Shown piece by piece: positions 1-13,500 of a stretch of DNA of 64,000 nucleotides. The first letter of the stretch is position 1; each line of letters begins with the position of its first letter. The DNA is from Phytophthora quininea (taxonomy: Eukaryota; Oomycota; Peronosporomycetes; Peronosporales; Peronosporaceae), in NCBI GenBank assembly GCA_011947345.1, contig JAAVTG010000614.1:496001-560000 (forward strand), given 5' to 3'. Position numbers and translations under genes: made by a program. The notes under the pieces are model-generated. The model did not search any database. It saw only the letters and a list, made by a program, of their open reading frames with translations, and was not told the origin of the DNA.

Positions 1-3000
1 AGAGCAACTCGAGATTGTACGCTGGGTTGGTCAGTTTCTCAGGGTCTGGGCGAGATAAAAAGCGATCAATATAGAGTCCAGCCACAAAGTTGTTGGGAAA
101 TCGAATGATATCTGTCTCGTCATCAAGTAGGACGGAGTCGCGCTTTGCAACAGACCTCTCCACTCGATTTCGGCAGATAATCTGGTCAAGCTTTTTACGA
201 ACTACTGTCCGTCTGTGAGAGTTCCAGATAAGATCGCTCTTTTCATGATTATCGTCGAAAAACCGCGTCGCCTTGCTGGGATCGAGGTGGATTTGATACA
301 CGATCGGATACGGGAGGAAACGGCACAAGTTGCTGTACATCCGCTCACGCAGCTCAAAGTCTTTTACTAATACTGCGTAGAGTACCTCAAATGCCGGTTC
401 GCGCAGTGCTTCTGCTTTAAGAAATTGCTCGTGGAGGACGTGTTGCCTGGACTGAAGTGCGATCCCCAGAATTTCAACCCATTGTCCACTGACTTCGATG
501 TATTGTGCGATCACTAAGCAGGTGTCACACAACTCAGCCAGACATGAGAGAGCGTAATATCCTTGCTCAAAGGTGAGATGATCGGTGATCACCTGGAGAC
601 ACCACGTAAACTGACAGAAAGGCGCCAGCATCCGCTCCAAGTTGCATTCAAAGCCGCAAATTTTGTTTAGGATGAGCAGAGCAAGTTCCTGACGGTTCAA
701 GTAGTCCACATTGCCAAACTCGGCGTCCATGGAATCGTTAGAGTCCGTTTTATCTGTCTTACCTTGGAATCCGTATGTCGAAAGAGAGCGACGAGACGAT
801 ATTGAAACTGCTTTCGCCTTCTCATCATCACCATCAAACGGGAGAAGATATCTTCCTAGCGTGGAAACCGAAATGGAAGCACTCACAGCATCCTCGTCAT
901 CAACATGCTGCTCGAGACAGTCCACAATGGCAGGTCGAAAAGCTGGCAAGTCGCAAAGAAGGCTTAAGCAGTCTAGCGCAGGCAATGTATCCGAATAAAT
1001 GCTGAGCTTCGGGTTCCTGTTCTCGTTCAAAAACAAGAACAACGACTCGATAAAGTCGACGGCAGTCGTTGGATACAGGATATCCTCCGTAATGGCTTGC
1101 GGATCATCTTCAGACTTTTCCAGCAAGACTAAAGGTAGATCCCGCCAACGAGCGGCTCTGTCTTCATACAATCATACATGTGGTTCGACGCAATTTCCAA
1201 AAACGAATGTCCGTCTCCGTTGGGGTCAGTACAGAACTCTTCGGTAAGCTGCGAAAGCTCATCTCGTGTACTGTCGTTCCAAATGCAAGTCGGTTCGCGA
1301 ATATCTGAGAGCAGAATCGTGCAGAAGTCGTGACCATTGGGCTTATCAAGACAATCCAAAAGTCCAGCGGAAGTAGGTTAGCAAGTGCGTCTAGTCCGGC
1401 CGAACGACTATTACCATCAGGACCGAGGGCTAGAGAGCGTAGAGCTCTGAATGCGCTTTCCAGCATTTCCCTTTCTTGCTTTTCAAGTGCAGTGACACTT
1501 GCTCGTGTTGTATCAATACCCGAGGAACTCTCAGCGGAAGCTAAAATCAAATACAGCCCCTTCCAAAACACACGCGATGAGGTCATGATTTGTTCTTGTA
1601 GATCGTGGTTTCGGCATAGGGTAGAAGCAATATCAAACGACATTTTTGGATATGCCACGGTTGGATGTTGGTGAATGAAAGAATGGCTTCGTCCAGAAGA
1701 GAGTATACACGCTCGGCATGTGTGAACTTACCGTCGCCATTTTGGGACGTATATTCTGTCGCAGTGAAGAATGACGTGTCGTCGTCGTCCGCCAAAGCAT
1801 CGAAATTAAACGCCTTCGACGTAGGTGCTTCGCTCATCGATCCGATATTAGACTTCATGAGTGAGTCCACACCTTCGTCAGAGTCAAGCAACAGTTTAAG
1901 AATGAAAAACATCGTCTCTTTGGCTGCCACATCGTGTCCAAACGCGTGTTCTTCGACCAAATCTAGAATAGCACTCCAACTTCCGTCGACTTGAACCAAA
2001 GGGGGCCATTTTTTGGAGCGACGGACAGAAATTGATGCAGTAGCTTCATAGATAGACCGGCAATCTTCGAGTTGCCATTTTCCTCGCTTGCTGTTGACGA
2101 TCGATTAGATAGTACTCGGATAAGGAGGTCCAGTGTCGAGGACTCGTACGAAAAAAACTGAGCATTGAAATTCTCAAGTAGATGCAGCTGGGCCTTTAAT
2201 ATACACTCAAGCACTTCATTGACGATTTTCCGCCGTCAGCTTTGTTTTTCCGGTCAAGCAATCCACTCAAAGAGTCAAACGCCTGGCGAATTGTTGTTAC
2301 CTCCATGTCATCCCGACAAAGTTCGCGGTAGCGCTTACGCAAATCAGACGAAGAGTAAACCGTGTCTTCACTCCAGCCAAAATTTTGTATGCGTCCGTGT
2401 GGTCAACGTCTTCCTCCATCCCATCACCTTGTCGACGAACAGATAATCGCCACTTCTCCTCGATACTTTTCATTAAAAACACAGGGTCTTCTATCTCTTC
2501 CACATCAGCATCCGAGTGATTAAATGTCGAGAGATAGAATCCACTAATGTACACATCACCTGACAATTCCGAATAGGAAATCGGAGGAATGGGAGAGTAT
2601 GTGTACTTGGATGCAACATTCTTTTTCAAACTCTCTTTGAAGTCACATAAATGTTCATCCAGCAGGTTTTGCAAGTGCAATCTCATGGATGTGGACCACA
2701 GAACACGCTTATCTTTCTTGCGACCGCAATACAGATCGGCAAAGGTTTCTGGAGACTCTGCATCCAAAATGCCGATGAGTGACTCTGGCAGCATATCCAC
2801 GAGATAGCTTTGTCCATTAAGTCGCTCTGGCGACCTCTGGATGCGATGAATTCGCTTCAATAGCGTTGCTTCAGGGACAAACGCAGGTACCTTACTGACT
2901 CTAGAGGAATTTCCAATGGTGGAGAGAACGAAGAAAAACGCGCCGAATCGATATAATTCTTGAAATTCAGCTTCCCCGAGAGAAAGTAGCATCTCACAAA

Positions 3001-6000
3001 CGTATCTCCGTATGTTCGTGTCATTCGCCACTAGCAGTTGCACCACCAGCTCTAAGGAGGAGCTGCTAGCGACAAGTGTATTTGCCAAATGGGGTGGCCA
3101 AACATTTTTTCCCAAGACACCAACAGTCTGCTTGCTGGTGATCATAAAGTTGCGTAGTGTCTTTAGTGCAAATGTTGCGCATACCGGGTCAATTGGTTCA
3201 TCCGTTAATTCCATCCACCGCAGCTCTGGGTACTCGAACATGGACTTCCATGTGTGTTCGTTGTCTCCAACCTTGTCGTGAGTCGAGCAGCAGCAAACAT
3301 AGAGAGAATTGATTTGGTGCTGTCTAACGAATTGGTTCTCATCCAGATACTCTTTCAATTCGTTAGCGGAAAACGGACCCCCAGTCGCTGAGTTTCCTTC
3401 GTCCACGGCGTCAAGTTTCACACTCCATCTCAAACTAAACCTCGAGTCATCATAAAATGAAAGCTCAGCAATCGGCGTGGCTGAGGAATCGTCTGACAAC
3501 GGTTGCGAGTCCATCATTGGTATGTCAGTGTGGTCAGTCAGTCGGTCACTCCCAATTGCGGAAGGTTGTCGTCGGTGTGACAGCAAGCTCATGTAAAGAA
3601 GAACTTGGATGTGCACCTTGGAACATAACTCGGTACAAGATTCACCAGACAAGCTAATTGCAGATATTAACTCCACAATGTCCTGGATCTCACTTGACAA
3701 GTACGAATTCCGCAGTAGCTCGGTGAGAAAGCGCGCTCGGTGTCGCGTAATGGGTCGCGCCTCAGGAAATACATTGGCCAGCTCAATAAGAATCTTAAGC
3801 ATTGAATGTCCATGCTGTTCATTCTCGGGTTTTCCATTAAAGAGAGGGAACCCGTTGCTTCCGCTGGCAGACCAATCGTTAGTCCCAGATAATGGAATGC
3901 CGTTTAGATAGAGATGCTCCAACCAGCACTGGTACACTTCGTTGAAGAACTTCTCCGGATTCCTGGCTAGATCCATACTAGCGAAGAAAAGACTGCTCGA
4001 CTTCTTCAGTTTCCCTCGATACTTTGTCCCCGCTTCCATCGCTTGAACAATTTTAGCGACTTCGGCAAGTTGCAAAGATCCATCCGTAATGCGTTCCGTA
4101 ATAACTCGTAGGTAAAACCCGTTAACTTGAAGCTCCTGAGAAATGCTATCATACTTCACTGAAAACTGGCCATGATTCCACGATGTTGCGGTGCTTGTCT
4201 TTCGGGATACAATCAATGACAATGCAGCAGCCTGGTTGGCTTTAAATTGCGCGAACTCTTCGATTGCCGATTCCAGTGCAGCTTTCAGCTCCCGTCGCGT
4301 TTGCTCATTCCAAATCAAATCAGGGAGCAAGAAATCTTTGCCTACCATACCTGACAGGAGAGCCATGTCAGTCGATGATTCTCCAGGATAGTTCATCTGG
4401 CTAGGGTCTTCCTTGGCTTTTGCGTCCTTCACAGAACCACTGGCAAACAGAGTTCCAATCTGGAGTTGCATGCGACGAATAAACCACTCGGATCCATCAA
4501 TTAGACTTTGCGGTTGGTGTTTGCTTCTTCTTCTCGTCGACTCAGTTTGATGAGCTCGCTGTTTTTCAACAATTTCCGTACCATCGGGTTGGAAATCATG
4601 CGTATAAATCCATGTGGTAGGATTCTCACCAGCATATCATGGGAGGGTTTATGGTGCGTCATCCAGATACTTGCGATGTATTGGTATGTTTCTTTTGCAT
4701 TGTCGGATGGATGGAAGAACGCTTTGTGTAAATGGTTCACAGTCAGTCCGGAATCCAGCGCGACATCACAAATACGCCGGCGTATTCGGTGGTCACCATG
4801 GTCAACGATAACTTTCAAGGTACACACAACTGCTGCGGCAAGTCCAGCATTCACGTTTTGAGAGGCAAGCTCCAACAAAAGCTGATACTTTCCTCCTAGT
4901 GCCTTCACGATGGCATCAAAGTGACTGTTGTCTGTGCTTTGTCGGGACACGACTAACACGTCCAGCACGAGCTGAAGCATCACCAGGGTTGAACTTGGAT
5001 TGTGCTGATCCAAAAGCCCAGCAAGCAGTGATATCAGCTTCTTGTGTTCGAAAACTTGGTAACGAATCGCTTTCTCTGCTGCTCGGTGAGCGTTCGACCT
5101 GGATTTATCGGCGATCAAAGAGTGAAAAGCATTCACTGCCCATACAGTTGCAATTGCGTCCCCAGACACCAGCACTTGTGCAAGAGTCGGAACAAGAAGC
5201 ATAGCGCCCCCATTGGTTTGCTCCATCGCAATTCGATAGCAACCGTCGTTGATACGGCAAAACGTTTCAAGAATCACGGAAATCTCGTTGGCACGAATCG
5301 GTGGCTTGCACGAGTGCTCGAGCTGATATTAAGCAATTACAAAATATACATAGAGTTAGCGACAACATCCCATACGCCGGAAAAGGCAAAGCACTTCCAC
5401 TTACCAACACGTTCATTCCTCGCAGCAGAGCGCCAAACGCAAGTTTTTCCAACCGGCCTCGCATAGTCTTTCCTGAAAAGTCCTCAACCTCGACATTCAG
5501 GTTTAAACTCTCCAGTGCAAACGTCACCCTGTTCGTCGCGGATGTTACACTGACACCCTCATCGTTCATTGCTTCAATTTCTTTTTCGAGAGTCGCATGA
5601 GCAGGGATGTACAACCCCTCTTGGTTTAGGTAGAGAAAGCGCTCGTGTTCATCCTTCAGCAGTGCTCTAGGAGACATCCTCGGATTGAGCTTTGGAAATT
5701 CTCGACTTAATGAAACATCAAAGTTATTGACGAAACGATACCCATCGTATAGTGCTGCCAGGAATTTGTCGATTTCATACGGAACATACACCACGCGACT
5801 GCAGTCGGAAAATTCTAAAGCCACCACGGCCTGTGTATCGTCATTGTCGGTCCCCGGAATAATAACTCGTCTCAAGGTTTTTAAATCGTACGATTTTCTT
5901 GAGCAGGTTGCAACCTCCAACAACGTTCCATCAACAAAACATAACTTCTTTTTCTGCAGTCTTGTCGAGCCATGGCGGCCTGTCCTTCGCTGAACGTCGA

Positions 6001-8757
6001 ACACGTCACTCGAATCAAATTTAGGGTGATCCAGTGGTTTTTCGGAGGCCTGCTTTGCTAGTTTATCACGCATCTTCAATCGAAGATGAATCCCAATAAC
6101 GCCAGCAAACACTCGCATTTTGTCCACGATGTCATTGCTGTGGTCAGAGTAGAAATACTTCTTCTTCTTCTTCACAGTGATGATAAACGCGTCAGGAAAG
6201 GAAGCCGCTTGCGCTATTCCTTCAATAGACCGATATTCAAATTCATGAGTATGTCGGTTCAGTACTCGGACCGAAATCAAAGCTCGCGGGGTCAAATACA
6301 GCGTCGTTTTATCCCGCTGTCCATCAGCTGTGCCAATGAACCCGCTGAATTGATAACAATCCACGCTGTACGAGCGCTTAAATTCGTCAAAGTTCCCCAC
6401 CAAGTGGCTCATTAGTTCCTGCAAGAAAATGTTGCGGCAGCGGTATCGTAGACGTAAAAATACCGGATCGTCGTACTGATCGATTCCCATCTTAAGAGCC
6501 CCACATGCAGCTTCGAGAAATTGACGATATTGCCGTAAAAGGATCTCTGGATTCTGAACGACCAATACGCCAGAGCCGACGCCACTTGAAGTTGATTCCG
6601 ACGAAGAAAACGTGTTTCGACTGGATGAAAAATATTTCTCCGGGATGAATAGGTGCTCGCTCGAACAGACGCAATTGCTCCTCCGCGGTGACTGGTGGGA
6701 CCAAAGTTTAGTGTTTCCCCAAAACTTAACGTCTGACGTGGAATCTTCCCGTCATGGGAACGCAGTGGAGAGCCTACATTACCAAAGTGCAGAAAAGCTG
6801 GGTTTTTCGTCATTCGACTTAAAATTCCAACGCAAGCCTCCACCGTCGCCAACCCGGAAAGCTGAAAAGTATTCGCAGCAGCATTCGGTACTTTGTAGCG
6901 AGGTGTTGATATAGAACCTCTGAAAGCTTCCGCTGCTTTTCAACATTTGCTTTCACGAGGAGTAGAACGAACTGACACAATTTCATCGTCGGCAAGTCAG
7001 ACAAATACGCCCCTGTCTGTAAGCAAAAACATACAACACAAAGTGGGGGTGAGAATTTAGACATTCACAGTCAAAGGCAATTTCACACATACCTGGGAGT
7101 CTTCGTCAAACAATGAAAGAAGTGCTATCATGAAGACCATTGGACAACAAAAGCTGTCGGCATTGCAGCTTGTGTGCTTTGGAACTCAAAAGCCTGTTCA
7201 GAACCATGAACATCCAGTACATCGCCACTGAATCTTTGCTCACCAATATCTTCGAGATCGTGCTGATATATTCTTCTCCACGCTGAATGAGTACGCCAAA
7301 CACAATTAGAGCGAGTCGTACCATTCAATATTCTGGCAAGCGTACCTCAGTCAATATTCGCACGAACTCGTTGATTGCGGGCGGTGCAAGAGTTAGTCGG
7401 TACAGTGTCTGGAGATAAGTACTTACGAAATCATGCGTTGCGCCATGGCGGTTCACTACATCATGGATTTCTCGAGCAATCACATAAAGCGCCTTATCAA
7501 ACGGTTTGTTAGGCTGGGCAATCACACCTGGGGTCGGAGTGTTTGCATTCAGTTCGACAGCCAAAGAGTGCAATTCTTCGTCAAGACCACGAGGGAGTTG
7601 ACGTTGTGAACGTGCTGTCTTGCGGTACCCGTGAACGACAAGTAGTTGAAGGATAGTTGCTTGCGCCACACGCAATTCCCGATCCATAACATTCGCATTG
7701 GGACGCTATTCGCGATCCTGCTTCCTTCTTGAGAGATAATTTTTCTCGGGATCATGCGCATCCATCCAGGCACTTCCATCATCTCCACACTAACCTGATC
7801 ATTTCCTAGTGCGTGGCACGACGCCAACAGCTCGGTCACGATCTTCTCTCTTTGCGCTGAATAATATTTCCTGGTGATTCCGTCCACAAACAGGACTTCG
7901 AATGCCTGTAAGGTGTCTTGGTACAATAATAAGCTGTAAATCCTCGTCAATGGGCGGCTGGTGATTACAGTGTTCGCATCCACATACTCCGTAATGTATT
8001 TCTCTGACACTGACAGCGTTCTGGGAGCTGCTGTGGACTCGTTTGATTGCGAAACTTTCAGCACCTGGTACTCGAACGACACACTGGGCGTGGAAGAAGC
8101 TCCTCCGTCGTCCTTCATAGCTGCCTCCATCGTCTTCTTCCTGTACTCGTTAATCTGCATGCCATAGGCCTTCATGACTCTGTTGATTGCTTGTGCCAGC
8201 TCTGTACGTCTGGGCACTATAAACACACTGGAGTTGTCCGAGTGGTTGAGAGAGATGGCTTCGTGGTCGTCGCAGATGAGGTCGATGGACACCAGACTGG
8301 TGTACGGGATGTGGCTCATGAGGTCTCCCTCTGTGTCCTTCTGGTAGACCCCGTCTGGTCTGACTTCCACCACGCAGGTGGACTGGACGCCATTCTTGTG
8401 GCACTTGAGGCTCTGGAAGCCCAACGTCTGTAGCTCTACAGGAGCGGACTGGGCCCCCGGCGTCTTGGCGTAGTGCTGGCTACGGAGACGCATGAGACAG
8501 ACCAGCACCTCCATGCGAAAGTGGCAGCGGAATACCGTCTTCTTGATGCGGTGGCGAGGAGTCAGCACTACAAAGTCCGTCTCGCCCTCCAGCGCGTTGG
8601 CGCCGTCCACGTCCTCGTAGGGCCATGTGTTGGTCACGTGCTGCGTCTCGCGGTCCAGCGTCCAAAAGGAGTACTCGCCGAAGCAAAGCACGCGCTCCTT
8701 CACCACAAAGCTGCCCACCTTGTGCACCATGAAGCGCGCCACCACGCGCTTCTCCAT
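1..8757 (-). CDS. RME8: RME-8 / DNAJC13 (GRV2-like) endosomal J-domain-family protein, C-terminus outside window
   Basis: Orthologue of RME-8/DNAJC13, a peripheral endosomal protein that works with retromer and Hsc70 in cargo recycling (family knowledge). The ATG at 8757 opens a PH-like N-terminal part (WPYEDV near 8.6 kb). Two IWN repeats are readable: LIWNEQTRREL near 4.3 kb and CIWNDSTRDEL near 1.3 kb. Between them lie a decayed GYF-like stretch (about 3.2 kb) and a J-domain-like segment (about 2240-2400) that lacks HPD. Canonical introns sit at 7283-7345, 7017-7092 and 5323-5404. The frame must be changed at a dozen or so points, mostly by one base in a short homopolymer (7700, 2225, 2001, 1643, 1358), so I read one gene with consensus errors rather than many small genes; a real pseudogene cannot be excluded. 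The frame is still open at base 1, ending LTNPAYNLELL, so roughly the last hundred residues lie beyond the window. Confidence 0.88.
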
Positions 8758-9284
8758 AGCTGCGGACTCGGGCAGTTGGAAAAAGCGGAATTGAAGATCT
8801 AAGTTGCAAACGACCTTTGGATCTATACCGCGCGACTATGTTTCAAAATTTCGTGAAGTCAATATTCATTGATGATTTAACGGGTGTACGATGACCTAAC
8901 TGTTGATTTAATGAAACATGTCCAACTCAGAATTCTCGAGCACCTGGGTGCTCTGGCGGACATGTCACTAGGCAGCAAAAATTGCAGGCGAAATCATGGC
9001 AACAACGTGATAAGGAAGAGAGCAAAGCAAACTGAGCTGCAATACACTGGCTCGCGTACACAGCTGAACATGCAGAAGAGAGTACGATAATGCAGCTGCG
9101 TGAGGAGTCTCAGGAGCCCCCAAGGGGACCCGAACAAGCTTTGTTTGTCGTCATAATGTTCAACATAATCTGACGGCACTTCCTAAAGAAAAAGCTAGGA
9201 TTTCATCATTCTCGCACACGCAGCGGCTTCTAACATGTAAACCTTGGGGTAAGCCCTCATCTGGATAAGTTATCATCACTCAGA
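8758..9284. other. Intergenic region upstream of RME-8
   Basis: About 530 bp between the RME-8 start and the decayed thioesterase copy. Only short, low-quality open frames occur on both strands. It presumably holds the RME-8 promoter, but I see no recognisable element or repeat. Confidence 0.5.
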
Positions 9285-10142
9285 TCAGTGTAATTCTAGA
9301 GAATAAGCAATCACCGGGCTCGTCATGAACAGGACATACACAGCAGCAATGGCCTTCCCCTTCGACAGCAAAATCTCCGACTGACGTCGCTGGTGAAAAG
9401 GGGGCAAGTCTTCCACTCCAATCGTTTCTTCAGAGAGTAAAAATGTTTTTACCGTAAATATACTTTTACACCAAAGCTCTCGACCAATCCGATCGCTGTA
9501 TCCAACGCACTTCAACTTGCCAGTCGCTTGCTTGTGAAATGCTCGATCGACACGGATATCGGCAATGAACTCGACCACATGAGACGGCTTGTTGAAGGCG
9601 ACGTGGTCGACGATGGACATGTTCACCTTGTTGTGGCCGAAGAACTGTCCGTTTCGGAGAGTAGCCGTGCTGATGTAATGGTCTTCGATGATAGCGCGCG
9701 AGATTGGCACGCTGGGCCACGAAATGTAGCTGTCGTCGAGCATAGAGTTGTTTGCGGACATCCTTGACAACCTCCGAGATACGTGACAGAAGGAGAGCGA
9801 CACGACGGCGGTAAGGTTGGCCACGAAGTTGTCGCCGGCCTTGTACGCACGGGTGACTCCGTGGAAGAAGAAGACGGGGAGCTTGGAGACGTCGGTGGCG
9901 GCATTGACCTTGACGCAAGCGCCTGCCAGAAGACCGCGATGCGACTCATTTGGACTTGGACTGAGAAGTTGCCGGTGAAATGGAGAATGCCGGATTTTGA
10001 GGAGATCAAATTGAAAGAAGTCAACAGTTCTGTGGTGTTTACCTTGGCAAGCAGTGCAAACGTACCCGGAAAGCTGCAACGGCGCGGATGAAGCGGACTT
10101 CTGCTCCAAATGCGCCGCAATTCGAGCAAGCGATCCTTTCAC
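9285..10142 (-). pseudogene. Decayed palmitoyl-protein-thioesterase-like copy
   Basis: The minus strand carries a diverged copy of the PPT1-like genes found at 33.4-35.8 kb. Shared pieces in order are VSKLPVFFFHGVT, YKAGDNFVANLTA, a VSLSFC segment, SRAIIED and NGQFFGHNKVNMSI. The segment that should hold the nucleophile motif GHSQGG is missing and replaced by WPSVP, and the homology stops soon after NMSI, so the Asp and His of the catalytic triad are absent. The remaining frame to 9285 is unrelated sequence. It keeps the intact codons TTC GTG at the point where both younger copies are frameshifted, so it helps polarise those lesions. I infer a non-functional relic. Confidence 0.75.
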
Positions 10143-10440
10143 CCAGCGTTGTACAACATGGCATCTGCCACTTCAAGGCTGAAGCGAAGCAACATTTTCA
10201 GCAATAGTACTGTATTTTTTGCTTGGTGAGGGCACCACCAAGTTCTTATCGCGCACGAGCAATAGTTGACGCCAATGCAAACGTTTCCCGAACGCAAGTG
10301 TTTTTGCAGCACCCAAGTCATCATCCAATACGACTCCCGTCGATGCGTTTCCTTCGCGCTGGCATGAGACCAGAATGTCTTGCACCGCCGCCAACACGCG
10401 ATGATTAGCACTGCGACGACGATGTTCGACGTGTCTGTTA
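9950..10440. repeat. Duplicated 5' flank of the thioesterase family (copy 1)
   Basis: This stretch, upstream of the decayed copy, closely resembles 35815-36290 upstream of the intact minus-strand copy, in the same orientation. For example, AATAGTTGACGCCAATGCAA occurs near 10260 and again near 36135. The duplication therefore included several hundred bases of promoter/5' flank. The rest of the stretch to 10560 holds no gene. Confidence 0.75.
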
Positions 10441-10560
10441 TCGACGTCAATTGCTGCAAGACCGGAGGTAATGCGCACGAGCCGTCATTTGCTCGCATGC
10501 GACTTGCGACGCTTTTACATCTAGTACGGATTGTTTAGCATTTAGACAAAAGTTTCTCTG

Positions 10561-13500
10561 ATGCGCTGGTACTGCGTGCACCCGAGTCTGCCGGCGCAGG
10601 CGGAGCTGCGCATCCGCTCGGCGCCCGACAGCAGCTCGCCGGAGTGTGCGCGGGTGGCACAAGGCCGCGCCATAGCTGTGTGTGGGCCAGTGTTCCACGC
10701 GCCCAACGACGACCCAGGAGAGCCGCCCACCCCATGTGGCTGCAGGTCGCGTTCTTCAATGCCAAATCCTGCGAGACAGAGGGAGGCTTCATGATGGCGG
10801 CGCTTCCCGACGGCACTCCGCTGCTGATTTCATGGGAGAAGACGAGCTTCCAGGGCTGCGGAGAGCTCAAGGACGACAGTGCTGAGTTGTTCGACGGACC
10901 GCAGGAATCAGCACAGAAGGTTGGTGCTATGGGGACGACAGAGTTCCCATTATGCGTTCTTGAAGAGAACAGTTCTAGAGTAAGGATTGCCCACACTACA
11001 TTGGAGAGCGCGTGGGTGGATAAGAAACAGTTCCAAGTTGTGTGCTCCCGGTTTTCCCATGCAGGATGCAGCAGTAAGTGATGTTTAGAGGATGTCTTGA
11101 AGACTGATACTGAAGTATTTATTTTGTGTACCTTTTCGCAGCTTTGCATTCGTTCTTTACACTAAATGAGGAGCTACCGGAGGAAGCACAGATTGCGATC
11201 CGCGAATTCCCGTCCAAAGACGCACAGGCGATAGATTTATTGAGCCGAGGAGAAGTGGTGGAGGTGACATTTCGTGGAGGAAACTGGTTGCGGATCGTTA
11301 CTGGGAGCTTAGACGATAGTGAGCAGGACGAGGCGTGGATTATGTGGCGAACGGATGCGCTGGAATTGTTGATGGAGATCCCCAGTCGGCGCTCGGAAAA
11401 TTGCAAAAAGAAGTGGAACGTGTTGAGGAAACTATTGCAGACGTGAATCAAGATGTTGGTGATAACATCGCCGTAGAAACAAATGCTGAAGCTTTGAGCG
11501 ATGAAACTACGAAAGAGCTTGATGTGGAAGCGCTTGAAAATGAAATACATACGTCGGCAAAAACGATTAACATGAACCAAAACGAAGAGAGGCAGCCTGA
11601 AGCAGAACTTTCGTCGCAGCACCGACCACCAGCATCCCCACAGGACAAATACGATGAAGCGGTGGAGACAGCGTCGGCAGTAGTGGTCGATGAGGAGAAG
11701 GCCGTGGAGACCGTTCCGTCGGCATCGTGGGAAGACCGGCCGATCCGGCCGGTGCGATCTGAAGTCGAACTTCCTGAGGACAGCAATCCGTTGCATGAGA
11801 TCTCATCAGCTGTCGATGCAAAATTGTCATCCACGGACAACCACTTGGAGGAATTAAGTGCAATTGTGACTGTCAAAGTAGTGGAGAGTGTACCAGCGAT
11901 TGATGGTAGCGAGGGTTCCGTGGGGTCATTTCAAGCGGCAATCTCGTTAACTGACGATTCTTTTGGCCGAGCTTCTGCCGTTTTCAGCGACACGAGTGAC
12001 AGCGAGGTCGATGTCCCAATGCTTGGAGAGTCTGCACCGTCATGGGAGGACGATTGTCTCATCCAACCTTTAAACGATGCAGCTGAATACGCTGTTGATT
12101 TACCTATGCTAGGTGACGGCGTAAAATCTACTCAGGCATCACCATCATGGGATACGAGACCAATCCAGCCAGTAAAAGACCTGGACGATTCCTTTCTGTT
12201 GGACAAGTCTCCCGTGTTGGACGCTACTGGCGCATCAGAAGATAAGCAAGGGCTCCTGAACGAGCTCGAAAAGGCCCTCGCTTCACCAGTGAAAAATGAT
12301 GATTCTGGTAAAGTTGCTACGCTTGTAGAACCACATGAACGAGCGACAGAAGACCCTGTTGCTGTTGACCCCGCTGACGATTCCTCGACAAACCCAAGCG
12401 AACCCGCTGACACATCAGAAGCAGTGCCGGATGGTGCAATTAATGAAACCGGAAACCTTGTTGCCGACGACGTCAGTGACATCGCGGGAACAGCAGAAAA
12501 TGAGATCGAGAGTGGAGATGAGGACACCCTCAGTGGCGCTTTGTATATGAAGAAATTTGGTGTCGTAAAGTACTACGAACACAAACAAGCTCTAGTCGCT
12601 CCAAGCGATGACTTGTCCAAAGCAGTTTTCGAAGGTGACCCAGATGACTCGGACCTAATTTTTCAAGCCTTCGTTGGCGATGATCCTCTTGACGACGACT
12701 GGTTTCAGGATGTGTCCTTCCATAAGGAACCCGAGGCGGCTTCGAGTGGTCTCATGGATAACAGTGCAAATAAGACTACGTACGAATTAATTATGAGTGA
12801 TGCAGCGCCGGAAGAAATCCTGGAGTCAACGCTGCCAGAGGACGATGGTGAAGATTATGATCTCATTACCTCCTTTACGTATCCGACCCCCAAGCGGAGG
12901 GTTATTCCTGCGAACCGGGAGAGAGATACGTTCATCAGACGCATCTCCAGCGCGCCTGGAATGTCTGCAGTTGATGCTCAAGGCCGTGGTGATAACCACG
13001 CGAGCGATTCTGGACGAGCAATAGCTGCCGAGTCGTCAATAGCTCGGCACACAAGTCCATTACGACATAGGATGTCTGAAAGTGCCCTCATTTCGCCAGC
13101 ACTGAAGAAGTCTGTAATACCTCCAAAAATCTGCGTCCTCAGCAACCCGTAGCTGCGGCTGCAATTCCAGCCCTGGCAACATCGAGACTGATGCATCGAC
13201 GATCGATTGCATCCCCGAGCAGCATCGAGAAACCCCCATCGCTAATGCGTCCACGTGCACGAACGACAGCAACTGCAAGCCCTATCGTTGCCAAGTCTCA
13301 CTCGACTTTAGCTAAACCAAGAGCAGCTTCGATTTCTACACGTACTACGACAGATCCATCACCACCGAGGCCTGCAAAGTCGATGCTGCAGCGACGAAGT
13401 ATGTTGCCCACGCCCAGCCCGACAAAAGCGCTCGACACGCTGGCATCTAGGATTACGAACTCAATCCTGAAACCCGCACAGACGAGTGGGTTGCAGGCGC

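Noticed and set aside
2306..2323. A plus-strand CHPDKV that looks like a J-domain HPD
   Set aside because: It is antisense to the RME-8 gene and in a short shadow frame; the J-like segment is on the minus strand and has no HPD.
8047..8802. Plus-strand open frames opposite the RME-8 N-terminus
   Set aside because: Antisense shadows of a conserved gene, with no domain.
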